64,000 nucleotides of DNA from Vermamoeba vermiformis (Eukaryota > Tubulinea > Echinamoebida), in assembly GCA_045837725.1 (NCBI GenBank), contig JBEWZL010000123.1:1-64000 (forward strand), written 5' to 3'. The notes under the pieces are model-generated. The model was given only the letters and a program-made list of their open reading frames with translations, was not told the DNA's origin and did no database searches. A program made the position numbers and the translations under genes. How positions within the stretch are numbered: position 1 is the first letter of the stretch; each line of letters starts with the position of its first letter. This document shows positions 21,308 to 34,073 of the stretch, piece by piece.

Positions 21308-21433
21308 CTTGAGGGGCTTGCCGAGAGTGCCGTGTGCAGATTAACCAATATTGGCTCGGCAAATTTTGGAGCTCAGCAAAAAAGTTGAAGTATTGTAATA
21401 AAAAATGCTAAATTGAGTGATTTAATGATGAAT

Positions 21434-24400
21434 TTATTTGGTACGACGAGTTTTGTCTTGATTGAACTTCATCAACGAGGCCAAGAAAGTTAAAATCATA
21501 TTCGCCTTGACTTCAACAATGTCTTCCCAAACTAAGAAAATAAAGCAACCAATCTTACGCGCAATGCTAATAATGTACTTAGCATTGAGAGCTTTCTCCT
21601 CGGCATTAGATCCAGGCGTAACTAACTCGTAGTTGACTACACCAGGCTCGCAAGAGTCCAATAAATCAATTAAGAACTCTCCGGTGCTAATAGTCTCATC
21701 TTTAAAGTTGTCGATCTCTTTGGCCTTCTTGTTAGCGGCGCGGATCTGCCAGAAAATAAAATAAATAAAAGTTCAGATCCGGATTTGAAGATCCACATAC
21801 CGTTTGATTAGCCCAATTCTTAATCGTAGTTTCATCAACGTAATTGGTGTTGCCAATAGTCTTCAAAATATGCAGTAAATGATATTTGCAAGCTTGCCAC
21901 ACGAGCGCCAAGATCAGCTTGCGGTTCTTGTCGACAAAGTCTTTGCCTTCAATGCCCACGAGCACAAAGCCCAATTTCTTGCCTAGTGTCACGCACATAT
22001 TGCAGTTCTCGTTTTTCATGAACCGATTGGTTGGTCGTTGATTGACACGTGACCAATCCACAACACCCGGCGAGATCTTGTCGAACATCTGTGTTGTGAC
22101 AAAAATTAGCGCAATGATTTCGATATGACACGTGTCAAACACAAACCTGTAACAAGACGAGACCATCACTGACGTCTTCGTGCAAATTGTTGACGAATCT
22201 GTCGATGCCCAGCGAGTTGATCCACGTGCAAAAAGCTCGCTCTTCACGACTGCCTTCAACGTCTTTGATCTCAAGCGCTGCTTTGACGACTGAAGCCTCG
22301 GCCTCTTTGATCGGTTCGAGACCTGTCACCACGTCAAAGATCGTGGCCATCATCGCCAAGTTGAGACGTTCATTGCCCGCGTTGATGTCTTTGGGCGTGA
22401 CCCAAGGTCTGAACTGCGTCTTCAACAAGTTGACGAGCTGTTCTGCTCGCTTGTGCGCGTCAGCTTCGGTGAGCAGCGACAAGGAGTACTTCTCAGGCTC
22501 TAGTTTGGACATCAAACCGACGTAGGCTTCCACATTCTGGACCGAAGTTTAGGACTTGCAAACTTGACAAAAGAAGCTAAAAGAATTACGTACGGCAAGA
22601 TCACGGCCAAAGTTCTTGACACCGCGTTCGGAGCCTCTAGGTGTGATAGGCTCAGCAGAGACTTTACCGCCAGACAAGTGGTAGTTGATCCAGCGCAACA
22701 AGATCTGTTCGCCAGGTACTGTTTGAAGCTCTTCGAGTTGAGAGTTGTCGAACAGACGAATGATTTCTGGGTGCTTTTGAATGGACACCTTGGACAGCAG
22801 GGCAACTTTGATGACTTCCCACGTCAGATCCAAGAATGCCGAGGGTTTATCTTCGAGCAAATCTTCGATCTGAATGTGGAACACTTTGCAGCCAATAGCA
22901 GGTGCCGAGTTGAGACACAAATTGTAGTTCTGAACAATCTCAGCCTCTGAGAGGTCTGGCTTCGTATTCAACACTCGGTCATCGATCGTGCCTGGTTTGG
23001 CCAAGTTGATCAGCTTGCTAAAGAGAGTACGGTTAGACCAGGCCTATTAACGCGAACAACTATGCATACCATATCAACAAGCCGCTCTTTAATGCTGCGA
23101 GCATGTTCGGTGTCGCTTTGTAGATCGGCAACAAGTGCTGCAAATCTTTGTCGTCCTTCAACATGTCGTTGATGTACAAGGCCATGGCTTTCTCTTCGGC
23201 ACTGTGGAAGGTTGTAGGCATCACAATCTCTTCCTCCTCGCGAATTTTCTTCAGTTCTAATTGTTGCTGCGTTTGTGCGAGTCGCGAGGCAAGATCCGAG
23301 ATCTGACAATACTAGCTGATCAGTAATGTTTCGGCGAGATTTTATGCTGTGCTAGATATTGCAGTTAATAATATTGTTCGTATTGAATAGTATTAAGAGG
23401 TTATTTACCTATAGATTTATAATGATTCTTATACTAGTATCCAAAATCAAAAAATCTAACCTGAGTATCGAATTTCTTAGTCTTATCGTCCATTTTGCCT
23501 TTCAATTTGTCTAATTCTGCTCTCAAACTAGCATTTTCTTTCTCTAATTCTGCTATTCTAATTTGTTGCTGCTGAATGATTTTATCTTTTTCTTGCAGAT
23601 CCGCAAGTAGCTTTGTATTGGTCTTTGTTAAATCATTCATATTGGTCTGCAATAACGTGTTCGACTCGACTAATTTAGCTTTGTCTGCTTCAAATTGTTT
23701 CAATTGCTCCGTTAATTTCTGCTTGGCTTCAAGTTCCTTTTCGAGCTCGGTCATTCTGGTCTTGACCTCGCTCTCGTACAACTTCTGTTTCTCGAGCAAA
23801 TCTTGTTTTTCTTTCAATTCGCTCTCGAGTTGTGAGATCTTGCTGGCGTGTTGGGACTCTTGATCGCCCTTCGCTTGGAGACTTCGTTTGGCTTCGTCCA
23901 ACTGGCCTTCCAGCAACGTGACTCGTTCATTCGCGGAATTCTTTTCAGACTCCAGCTCTTTGCGCAACTTTTCCAAACGATCCAATTCTTCGTTCTTGTT
24001 CGCCAACTGACCTTTGAGCTCATCAGCACTGCTGTCACGTGACAAGACTTCTTTCTTAAGTGACTCAAGTTCATCGCGCAACTGCTGTTCTAATTCGGTC
24101 TTCTGGGTCAAATTCTTCTTTACGCCTTCAAGCTCTTCGTCTTTAGCAGCAAGAGTGGCCCGATAGGTCTTCTCATTCTCGTTGATCAAGTGTTCTTTAG
24201 CCTCCAACATCTCTTTGTACTGCTTCTCCAATTTTTGCTTCTCTTCTTCAGAAGACAACCGCAAAGCTTCGAGCTCGCCAGTCAGCTTTGTGTTCAAGCT
24301 AGATTGCTCTTCAATCTTGGCTTGGGCAGTAGTCAACTGATTGCTCAATTCGGCCTCACGAGCCTTCAATTGGTTCAACTCTTCTTGCAGCTGTGACATG

Positions 24401-27400
24401 CCTGACACGCCACTTCGCAACTGCGTGTTCTCTTCGGTCAAACGTTGCAATTCTTTCTGCAATTCATCGCGCTCCTTGACAGCAGACGCGAGCTGAGTGC
24501 TCAAGTCGTCATTGCGGGCCTTGTGCTCGTCAATAAGTTTCTGCAGCTCGTCAGCCTTCTTATTGGCAGCTTCAAGCTGTTCTTTCAACGAGCCGTTCTC
24601 GGTTTCGAGGGCACTCTTGGCAGTTTCCAATTCAGTGAACGCCTTTTGTCGCTCCTCACGCAATGAAATCTCGCTGTCGAGTGAGGTTTGAAGTTGTTTC
24701 AGCTTGTCACTGTTCGCGCTGTGTTCTTGCTCGAGTTCAGTGATTTTCTTCGTCCTTTGTTCGAGCTCAGCTTGGAGTTGTTGTACTTGACCTTCAAAAT
24801 CGTGCACCTTGGCTTCGAGTTGAGTGTTCTTAGCACGCTCTTGCTCGAGCTGTGTGTTCAAGGCTTGAATATCGCCTTCGAGTTGGGCCTTGGCAGCCTT
24901 CAGTTCTTCGCGCAAGGTCTCAAGTTCCTTGGCAGCTGTCTCTTTGCTCGCTGACAATTCTTCTTGCAGCACTTTGATGCGCTCGTCCTTCTCGTTAAGC
25001 TCCTTTTGCGCCTGTTCGACACGTGTTTTCTGCTCGGCCAACAAAGCATTCAACGATTTAAGTTCTTCAGTAGCACCTTGCTGCGAGGCCTTTAACTCGT
25101 CGTACTGCTTCAAGTTCTCTTTCAGTTGAGCCATATCACGTGCCATCTCGTCCATCTTCGACTTGAGGTCTTCATTCTCGTTGTTGATGTTCTCGCGGAT
25201 GTCTTGGATCTTGATCGACTTCTGCTCTTGTTTGTTGAGTTCAGCTTTAAGTGCGCGGATCTCGTCTTGCAACTCTTTGTTTTCTTCGAAGAACTTGTTC
25301 AATTTGCTTTGCAGCTTCTGTTGTCGTTGATAAGAGATGACAGCAGCCAGCAACAAATTGACATTTTTGCGCGGAGTTGTGGAACCGCTCTCGCCTTCAA
25401 TCTTAGACAAAAGTGAAGTAGCCAACACCTTCTCAGTATTCTGACTCGGTGTCTCCTTGTCCTTGACATCTGTTTGGAGCTCATCGATCAAGCGGCGAGC
25501 GTCATCGAGCACTTTGTAGTTATCTGCAGGATTAACGTCGCTCAATGATCGTTCAATCATGTCAGTCAAATTGCTGTCGTCATTGTCGTCCAGGCCAGAC
25601 TTGCTGCCGTGTGACGTGGCCTATGAAATTTCACGAATGAGATCGCGACGAGATACAACCGTAATTTAAATCCTTACCTCTCTTAATTGAGCTTCCAATT
25701 GCTTGTTCTTCTTCTTAAGGGCCTTAATAGTCTCGTTCAAGTCTTCCAAGTCGTTCAGTTGTCGCTTCAAAGTGTAAACTTCTTCAGCCAAGTTCTCTTT
25801 CTCGCTTTCAAGTGCAGTATTGGTCTCTTGTAATGAGCTATTTGTAGTCTCGAGGTGTTCGATAGTGTCTTTGGCTTGTTGCAAATACAATTTGTACTCT
25901 TCCAAGCGTTCTTTCAGTTCTTGCATGGTCTCGAGTCCGTCAACATCGGGACCTCGTCTCAGCGCATTGACGCTGGTCTGCAGGTCCTTAATTGCTGCCT
26001 CTTTTTCTTTGAGCTCGGCTAGTAACGTTTGGTTCATTTTACCAGCCTCTTCGACCTCTCCTTGAAGAATCATGTTGCGCTACAAATATAACAACGGATC
26101 AATTTTAAGGGCCACAAAATCTTAATAGATACTACGTACTGTTTGTAAGCGCTCATTTTGAACGCGAATGTCTTCAGTATTGCGGAGTTTTTCTTCAGTT
26201 TCTTCGACTTTACGTTTAATGTTTTCAATCTCATTCAAAAGCTCTTCATTTTTCAGCAATAAAGCTTTGCCAATTTCAGCAGCCAAGTTCGCATCGCGTT
26301 CTTTTTCCTCGAGCAGCTTTGTCAGCCAATAAATCTTGCGCGAGGTATCAGGGCCTGAATCCTCATCTTCTAATAAGCGACGCGCAGATGGAGATCCTAG
26401 ATACTCCAAATGATCGTGTAAATTCTGTGCGCGTCCTGATGGAGATGAAGGAGGTGTTCCAGGATGATCTCCTTCTTCCTCTTCAGGTTGTCTAATTGCA
26501 AAAATTTCAGCAATGAAAAACCGATCAGGATCGGAAACAAAAATATCTTTCGAAATGAATCTTTTAAATTATTGCATGAAATTACCTTGACTCGCCGAGT
26601 TTATAAGCTGACACTGTTTTCAGATCCAAACTATTGATGCCTGGTGGCGGGGTTTTGCTGCGTGGCCGTTTGTCACGATCGTGCTCGCTCTTTGGCGTAG
26701 TAGTGCCGTCTGAGCCATTCTCAGACCTTTCCATTTCCAAAAGCTCCTGCAATTTACTATTTAAATTCTGGATGTCGCTCTGGTCGTAGATCCGTGGAGT
26801 AACTGGTGTCGGCGGAGTGGCTTTGTATCGATTTAAATTTGGTGATGATAGGCTTCTGTGGAACGGAGAAAACGGCTTTCTATATAAACTATCTACAATA
26901 TCTTCTTCTCTTAGTTCCAAGTGGTCCTGAAGTTAAAAAATCAATTAAATTGAGCGGGATCAAAAAAAAAAACACAAAAAATCTCCATTTAATTAATAAC
27001 ATGTTCTAGATTGGTACAGTTAATGTATTGATAAACAAAAATTAATAAATTATTTGCATTTTAATTACTTGGATAAGGAGATTATTCTTGGGTTGTCGAT
27101 CTCAAGCCCAAGATCACTTCAAGAACCGATGCAATTAGGACAAATAAGAAGTGAATAATATGCCGTGTAACCCTCCGCCACGAGGTAATGTTCAAATGTC
27201 ACAAATTTAATCTCGCTATTAAATTTTATAAACCTCGCCAAATAAAGGATATATGACCCAATACATGACAGTTTAAAGCGAGAATGTAATAATGGCGTTG
27301 TAATAATACAACAATTACATCAAATAAATGCTTTTAATGAGTGTCGCAGTCCGGATCCCGCTCAAAAACACTTACCACATTTTTTAAATATTTAGTATAA

Positions 27401-27685
27401 TTTCCCATTGTCTCCCAGTGGTCTAAATACATTCCGCGGTCGGGTTCAAACAATCTTCCGACTGTTCCCGCTTTTCGGTAATTTTCTGAAGGAAAAGATC
27501 TAAGTACAAAAATATTTACGATTTTACAACAAGATCTACGCACCTAAACCAAGGGACAATATGACATATGATATCGTTTCCTGTACTGTGAAATTTGGGT
27601 GTAACTGGACGATTTTAAAATCGTAGGGATACTGAAACGGAAACTTGATCTTCACGCTGATCTTCTTCTGTTGCTGTGGTTCCAT
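21434..27685 (-). CDS. Fimbrin/plastin with N-terminal ubiquitin-like domain and long coiled coil
   Basis: Eleven exons sum exactly to 1717 codons plus stop: 27685-27544, 27485-27376, 26926-26586, 26491-26140, 26079-25678, 25620-23461, 23302-23070, 23017-22594, 22536-22147, 22088-21801, 21745-21434. Residues 1-90 form a ubiquitin-like/F0-like module (ISVKIKFPFQYPYDFKIVQL ... LEPDRG-type loop ... NYTKYLKNVDHLEL). A Pro/Ser linker follows, and residues about 230-1170 are coiled coil. Residues 1180-1717 are the full four-CH actin-binding core of fimbrin; matching landmarks are SAPAIGCKVFHIQIEDLLEDK, EERAFCTWINSLGIDRFVN and YIISIARKIGCFIFLVWEDI (each quoted in part). Canonical fimbrin has two EF hands before the CH domains; here they are absent. 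I infer an actin-bundling protein made long and dimeric by the coiled coil and possibly GTPase-regulated through the Ubl. Intron 2 is 449 nt, far above the norm here. Confidence 0.88.
22126..22137. repeat. Palindrome TGACACGTGTCA (copy 1)
   Basis: Perfect 12-mer palindrome inside the fimbrin intron between exons 9 and 10; one of four exact copies in the window. Confidence 0.6.
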
Positions 27686-27962
27686 GATAATAATAAAATA
27701 AATATATTAATAAATAAAATATCGCTAATATATACAAAATTGTGCTTGACAAAACAGTCCGAACTGGACAATGACGAGAATAATTTTTCGCGGGCTATTG
27801 TTGGCAGCTCGCACAATTAATTTGAAAGCAGCTTTTCAAGAAAATTGCTGTAAACAGCAAACAACTTAATTTACATTGTACTAGTAAAGGAATACTGATT
27901 GCCACAGTCCTAATTATTTACAAGATCTGAACTTTATCTACAGTACACTCCGGAAGGTTATA

Positions 27963-29093
27963 TTACAGGTCCTTAGCATCAAATGCCAATAAAATATCAC
28001 CGATTTGACGAGCCACACGTAAATCGACCTGTGCTAAGTTTGTCAGCAGATCGAGCAAGGTGGTCGATTTCTCGTTCACTTGTCGCAACTGTCTTTCTTT
28101 CTCAGCAGAGGCAGGTAGTACGTGATACACTATCACAGCTCTCTTCGTAGAATCGTCACGTGCTAGTGAAAAAAACGAACACAGTTCTTGTTCTGCGAGC
28201 TGAAATTGCGCGTTCTCCGGTGAGAAACAACACGAGTGGATCACGACTGAACGAGGCTCGAGCGATTCAAACGTTATGCCTGCATCTTTTAGGTCCTGAT
28301 TATAATATACTATATCAATATCGTTGATAGACACGGCACTAGATCTGACGGGGAATATTTGCAAAGTCAACTTACCAAATGAACCGGTTTTATGCCGTAC
28401 GCTCCAAATATGCCCATATTGATAAATTTCGTTACCTAACGTCATATTAATATCCATTATAATACTTAACGAGATAAGGAAGCACGAGTGAGACTTACGT
28501 TTAGATCTTCAGTAAATTTCTCGTTCGCGTAAAGCCAGGTGTGATACATCATATTAACTTCGTTCCAATTCGAGCACATAAATTTCTGACACTCGCCAGG
28601 CCTCGGTTGCGTGCAGATACTAATATAGAACTCGATGCTGTTGCTGCTGTCATTTTGAAGCATATCTTTGATGGCCTCAACTAGTGCTTGTGGGACTTGC
28701 TTTATGAGTTTAGCGGGTATGACAGGCAGTTTGATTAATGTTAATAGCGTGCAGGGCGTGTAATCGTCGCCATAAACACCTGCAATATTTAAATTAAATT
28801 AGAAACTCGCAATAAAATATTACGGTTAAATACAATGAATTATTGGCCAAGTTTATGACTTTAAATAAATATTTTATCTGATAATTACCTGTTAAAGGCA
28901 CGCAAGGAAAGCCAAAAATATCGAATACAGAGATATCCATCGGATCTGGCGTTATAACATTTCCTTCACCATCAAATTTAATAGATAATTGAAACAAATT
29001 GTCTTCAAAGCTGCCCAGATTGATTTTGTTCTTTGTCCGCAGAAGAATTTTCGAGTTTTCAGATGCGCTCTTCCATTGCTCTTGATCAGCCAT
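27963..29093 (-). CDS. Unknown soluble protein
   Basis: Minus-strand gene of about four exons. The first ATG (29093) gives MADQEQWKSASENSKILLRT; an upstream in-frame GTG is ignored. Exons cover about 29093-28888, 28780-28499, a short exon near 28440-28380, and 28298-27963. In the third junction I use the acceptor at ATGACGTTAG, which gives NVTKFINMGIFGAYGIKPVH and keeps the frame. The C-terminal part (RSVVIHSCCFSPENAQFQL ... RQIGDILLAFDAKDL) ends in amphipathic helices. No signal peptide or membrane segment. The family is not recognised. The gene is divergent from the RhoGEF at 29371. Confidence 0.6.
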
Positions 29094-29370
29094 CGGTTCG
29101 AGTCTAAATGATGGCACTTTAATAATTAAACTATTGGGCGTGTGGTTTTTTCAACAAAAGGATCCTTGAAATTGTTCCTTGAACGAACCAGCGACAGGGC
29201 CTGCTCGGGGCAGTTTCTTTTGAAAAATACCTCACAACGAGCAACACAACAACAATTAATATAGATCATTTGCACGAGGATCATTGCTTTATTAATGCTT
29301 TTCAAACCGTTGCACTAATTCAAGCTGAAGACTCAGGAATTAAATATTTTGAATTTTATTTAAAACAATT

Positions 29371-32300
29371 ATGGCTTGGCCCTATTCATTCTCTGGATAT
29401 CCAGGTAAGCAATCATAACCAAATCAATGCTTAATTAAATATTGATTACATCGTTTCGTATTTTTACACGCGTGCGGGATGTGAATTTGATAGAATTCCA
29501 GTTTACCAGCTTAATTCTGCTTTTTTACGTGTTAAATTAAATGACAATATTGTTAATTTGATCGTTTTAATATCATGATATAATCGCGAGGTCGACAGAG
29601 GTGGATTTAGGATTTAACACCTTTAGATTTCATTTATAATTAGAACAAATGCTGAAAATATATTCTAAACACTCACTTCTATAGATCCATTAAATCCATA
29701 TGGCTCAGCGCCTTATCCTCCCCCTGGAGGTCCTGGATTAGATCCGTTCTCGCCCATGTTCACCCCTGGAGCCCCCAGCATGGGTCTGCCACCAATGCCT
29801 GGCACATCACAGTACAATGCTCAAGCAACACCGACGTATTTGGGTCCTGGAGCACCTTATTCAACCCCAGGCAGTGGATATCCGCCAGGCTTGACGTCCT
29901 CGCCCTCGTACCCCGCCACTTCATCGCCGTCATATCCTGCTACTAGTTCGCCTTACTCGACCTCTTCCCCGTCATATCCAGCGACCTATGGCTCAACGTC
30001 ATCGCCGTACTCAACTACCAACACATCACCGTACTCGACTACCAATACGTCACCGTACTCAACTACCTATCCCTCGAGTACTTATGGCTCAACTTCAGGC
30101 ACGTCTTCGTACTCCTCGTCGAGTACTTATGGCTCAACTTCCACGTACAATCCTACGACACCTTCATCGACTTATGGTGGCACGTCTTCGTACACGACAC
30201 CGGGCTTGACGTCCTCACCCTCATATCCTGCCACTTCTACAGCACCTTATACAACTCCGTCGTATTCTTCAGGCACGTCTTCGTACTCCTCGTCGAGCAC
30301 TTACGGCTCAACTTCCACGTACAATCCTACGACACCTTCATCGAGCTACACACCCACTTACCCTTCAAGCACCTCTTCACTCCCGTATTCATCGTTCTCT
30401 GATCCGTACAGCTTGCCGTCGGTCACGTCATCGCCGTACTCGTTGCCGAGCTTGACTTCAACACCGTCAACTTACAACTTGCCGACAATGTCCAGTGCTC
30501 CTGCTTCAACAACATCTCCCGCATCGACTTACAACTCGTCGTATTCATTGCCTTCCACTACCATGCCGTCTTATTCGTTGCCTAGCACGACACTTAACAC
30601 GGGATTTTCATCGTCGTACTCACTGCCTTCAACGACGACTCCGAGTTATTTGACCACACCTGTGTCTACTTACTCCACTCCAAGCACATCATTGCCCGCA
30701 ACTACTGTTGGCGCAACAACCAACCTTGCCCCAACAACAAGTATATCACCCGTTCAAGCACAGCTTATTGCCCAGCACACCCAACAATTGCAAACTCAAT
30801 CAACCCCGTACCCTCAAATTACAACGGGAGCTACAACCACAACGCCCAGCACGAGCACTTACACCACGCAACCAACTGCTGGCACAACTAGTGCTGCCCC
30901 AACAACATTCCAGCCCGCTCAGCCGTCTGGTCAAGTGTCGGAGGTTGACAAGCTTAGACTGGAAAAGCTACGTTTGCAACAAAAAGAGAACGAGCGCTTG
31001 GAAGAACAATTGCGCAAGGAACGAGAGGCGCAAGAGAAGTTGCGAATGGAAATGGAAGTTAAGCGCCAAGAAGAGGCCAAGCAGAAGTTCTTGCAATTGC
31101 AACAGCAAAAGATGGAAGAAGAGAAGCGAAAACGCGAGGCACAACGCAAGATTGAAGAGCAACAGAAGTTGGAACTCGAGAAGAAACAACGTGAACTCGA
31201 GCTGAAGGCGCAAGCGATTGAAAAGACCAAGACGCCTGTCTCTTCACCCACTGCACCTAAACCTACTGCCCCGACATCTACCGTAAGCCCTTCATATTAA
31301 TATGTTATTAGTGTCACTAACTAACACGTGCCCAACAGACTGCCAGTCCTGAAGTCACGGACACGTTCTTCGGCTCGTTGATTGAGACATCAAAGAGCAT
31401 TGCTAGCAACTGCAAGAGATTGTCAACGTTGATTATGGAACAATACGACATTGTTATTCACGAAGGTTCTGCTGGTCGTTCGTTGATGCTGGATCTGATC
31501 ACCGTTGTTGATGGCACTTTGTCGCGAATGATCGGCATGTTGAATAACAACGTGATGAATATTGAAGACAACTTGCATGATTCAATCAGATTGGCTGCAT
31601 CCAATTTGAACGGCACGGTCCAAGCGCTGATCGGATGTGTCAAAAACGTGTCAGATGTGCAAAAGGCTGGATCCATCCCTGCTGAAGAACGCACCAAGCA
31701 AATGCGACAACACAACATTGCTGTCAGCTACGCCATCAAGAACCTCGTCGAAGAGTTGCAAAAATTGAAAGTTGCTGAGCGAGCAGATCCACACGCAGCT
31801 AAACTTCTTTCTGCGAATTCATTGGAAGAGGCCGAGAACATGTCTATTGCTGTCACTGCCACGCAGAATGCAATCGATGAAGTGCGCATTGCTCATATGC
31901 CCGTGACACCTCCTCCAAGACCACATCTGCCCTCGCCGCCTATCAGCAGTCCTAAGCGCAGACTCGACACGCAAGCGCGGTTGAATATTATGAACGCACC
32001 TGCTCCCGCTAAGAACGTCAAATACACCGAAGAACAGATTAAAAAAGTACGTAATTACTAATTCCGGTGCGAAATATTTTTGTTTTTGTTCGGTTCAAAT
32101 ATTATCGGTGGTTCAAAATCACACCACATTCGCACTAATAATGGCTAACCAAAGAAATTTCAAAATTAACTTCTGAATTTACCAGCTCGTATCAATTTTA
32201 TTTCCTTATTTGGAAAAACCTAAAACTTTCAATGTCTTTGGTTGAACTACAAATAATTATCCAGCCGCTAATTCTCATTTTTAGATTTCTGTTTTACAAC

Positions 32301-33909
32301 GTCGCCTCAAGAGCTGGATTGTCAGACGAAGAATGGCTCGCACACTTGAATTGATGCGTGGATCCGACGAAATGAAACAAACTCACCATCGATTCCGTGT
32401 GTTGAGTGAAATTATGGAGACTGAGGCTTCATATATGACCTCCTTAGAGATTTGCAAGAAGGTACGACTATATTTAAAACGTTCGTATGGTTAAACTAAT
32501 CTTTGCAAAAGTTTTTCTTGGATCCGCTCAGAGCTGCTTTGAACTCGAAGCCAATCTTGTCTATGGAGGACATTAAGACCATTTTTTCGTCTGTGGAAAT
32601 GATTCTTGGTTTCACCGTGCAAGTGAAGAGTCATTTAGAGGCACGCATGAAACAATGGCCCGCCGTGCAGAAATTAGGCGACATTTTCAAGGACCTCGTA
32701 AGTCAATTATAAGCTAATATATTATAAGCTCCTTTAATAATTAATAATTAGGCCCCTGCGATGAAAATTTATGCGGACTACGTGAACAAATTCGATGCCG
32801 CTATGGAGGTGTACAAAGAACGCATTCAAAAGCCAGCCGTTGCAGACTTCTTGCGCGATTGCATGACACGTGCCAACACACGCCTCGATTTGCCGTCATT
32901 TTTGATCATGCCCGTGCAACGCATGCCGCGCTACCAATTGTTGTTGAAAGAGCTGCTCAAGTTCACGCCCGAGTCGCACGTGGACCATCAAAACTTGAAA
33001 GAGGCAGCTGATGCCGTGACCGAGGTCAACGTGTACATCAACAGAAAGAAACAAGAACAAGACAATCGCCTCAAGATTGTGGCCTTGCAAGAGATGATCA
33101 AGTCCACCGTGCCACTCGTCTTAGTCGCGCCTCATCGCTTGTTCGTGCGACAGGGCCCGTTGTTTGTCAAGCGCAACAACGAGACTACGCCCGTTGCTTG
33201 TGTGGTACGTGACCTGCTTGATCTTTTCTAATTCTTCACGTGACTCATTCTCGGTGCCCATACAGGTGTTCATGTTCTCTGACTTGCTCATTGTCACCAC
33301 GCAAAACAAGACCAGCGACAAGAGCTTGAGCTTCAATTATGTGGATAAGCTCAACTTCGCGAAATGTGACTTCACTGATCTCGGCAACAGTACGTAGCTA
33401 GATCCGGGTTCTAATTCCGTTTGATCATGACTAACACTTGGATTATTATAGCTGATTTCAAGATTACTGAAGAGAAGAAAGTCATTACGTTCACCACTTC
33501 ATCGCCGGAAGAACAACGAGGCTGGGTGAAGGAGTTGCGAGAGACGATTGAAACCGTCAAGCTGCACTCACAATTCGACGGCGACATTAGCGACACGAAC
33601 AACTTCAAAGAGGGCTTTGTCTTGCTCAGCGCTACTTACGGTCAACTGCACAAACCTCGTCACTGCATCGATGTCACGAGTGCTTTGCAAAGCATTATCA
33701 AAGAACAGGGCGGTGCGATGCTGACGTTGAATGCGGACACGAAGAGCAAATTGCCTGGTTTCTCTGACCCTTCCAAGCACAAACTAATGCCGGGCTCGTC
33801 AACGCGCAAAAAGAATTCGTTGATGATTGTGTTCTCAGCGAACGGTCAAGTCAAAACGAGAACATTTGCGGACTCAGATCCGGTCAATTTGGACGCGAAC
33901 ACACCGTAG
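29371..33909 (+). CDS. RhoGEF: Ser/Thr/Pro/Tyr-rich repeat - coiled coil - IQ - DH - PH - DUF3395-like
   Basis: Eight exons (29371-29404, 29685-31282, 31339-32046, 32285-32461, 32512-32697, 32752-33204, 33266-33389, 33452-33909) join to 1245 codons. Residues 1-380 are low-complexity SSPSYPATSSPYST-type repeats. Residues 400-500 are a charged coiled coil, and residues 545-780 are a helical bundle. An IQ-like motif LQRRLKSWIVRRRMAR (about 782-797) comes next. A DH domain follows (HRFRVLSEIMETEASYMTSL ... FLIMPVQRMPRYQLLLKELL), which is the catalytic exchange domain for Rho GTPases, then a PH domain (VFMFSDLLIV ... EEQRGWVKELRETIE). The C-terminal 100 residues (ATYGQLHKPRHCIDVTSALQ, TKSKLPGFSDPSKHK) match the DUF3395 pattern. 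I infer a Rho/Rac exchange factor in actin control. Confidence 0.88.
29884..30360 (+). repeat. Coding minisatellite in the RhoGEF N-terminus
   Basis: Two levels of repetition inside exon 2. A unit of about 24 bp, CCGTACTCAACTACCAACAC with variants, occurs three times in a row at about 30006-30075. A segment of about 75 bp encoding SSYSSSSTYGSTSTYNPTTP occurs near-identically at about 30099-30172 and 30272-30345. The repeats keep the reading frame, so copy number can change without loss of the downstream catalytic domain. Confidence 0.8.
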
Positions 33910-34073
33910 TATGCATGAGCCATATTGTGAATGCATTGTATTTGTAAAATAGATTTCATCGTTAATTTTACGTTTTTTTGATAACTTTAAATTTTGGGAT
34001 CTGCATTATTGGGCAGGTGTTTATTCATATTTGTCCTATTCGGTACAGCGAGTGTACAATTCAAAATTGAAAT

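Noticed and set aside
21308-21433. CCAAT-containing inverted sequence as a dedicated promoter for the 72-residue gene
   Set aside because: A single CCAATATTGG is too weak alone; the stretch is only 126 nt and also holds the fimbrin 3' UTR.
23400-25600. Long plus-strand open frames rich in Leu/Phe/Ser opposite the fimbrin coiled coil
   Set aside because: They are the complement of Glu/Lys/Gln-rich coiled-coil codons, have no splice logic, and the minus strand is a verified multi-exon gene.
29988-31205. Overlapping frames in the RhoGEF repeat region (Arg/Gln-rich products)
   Set aside because: Shadow frames created by the in-frame repeats; the real exon joins DH and PH exons exactly.
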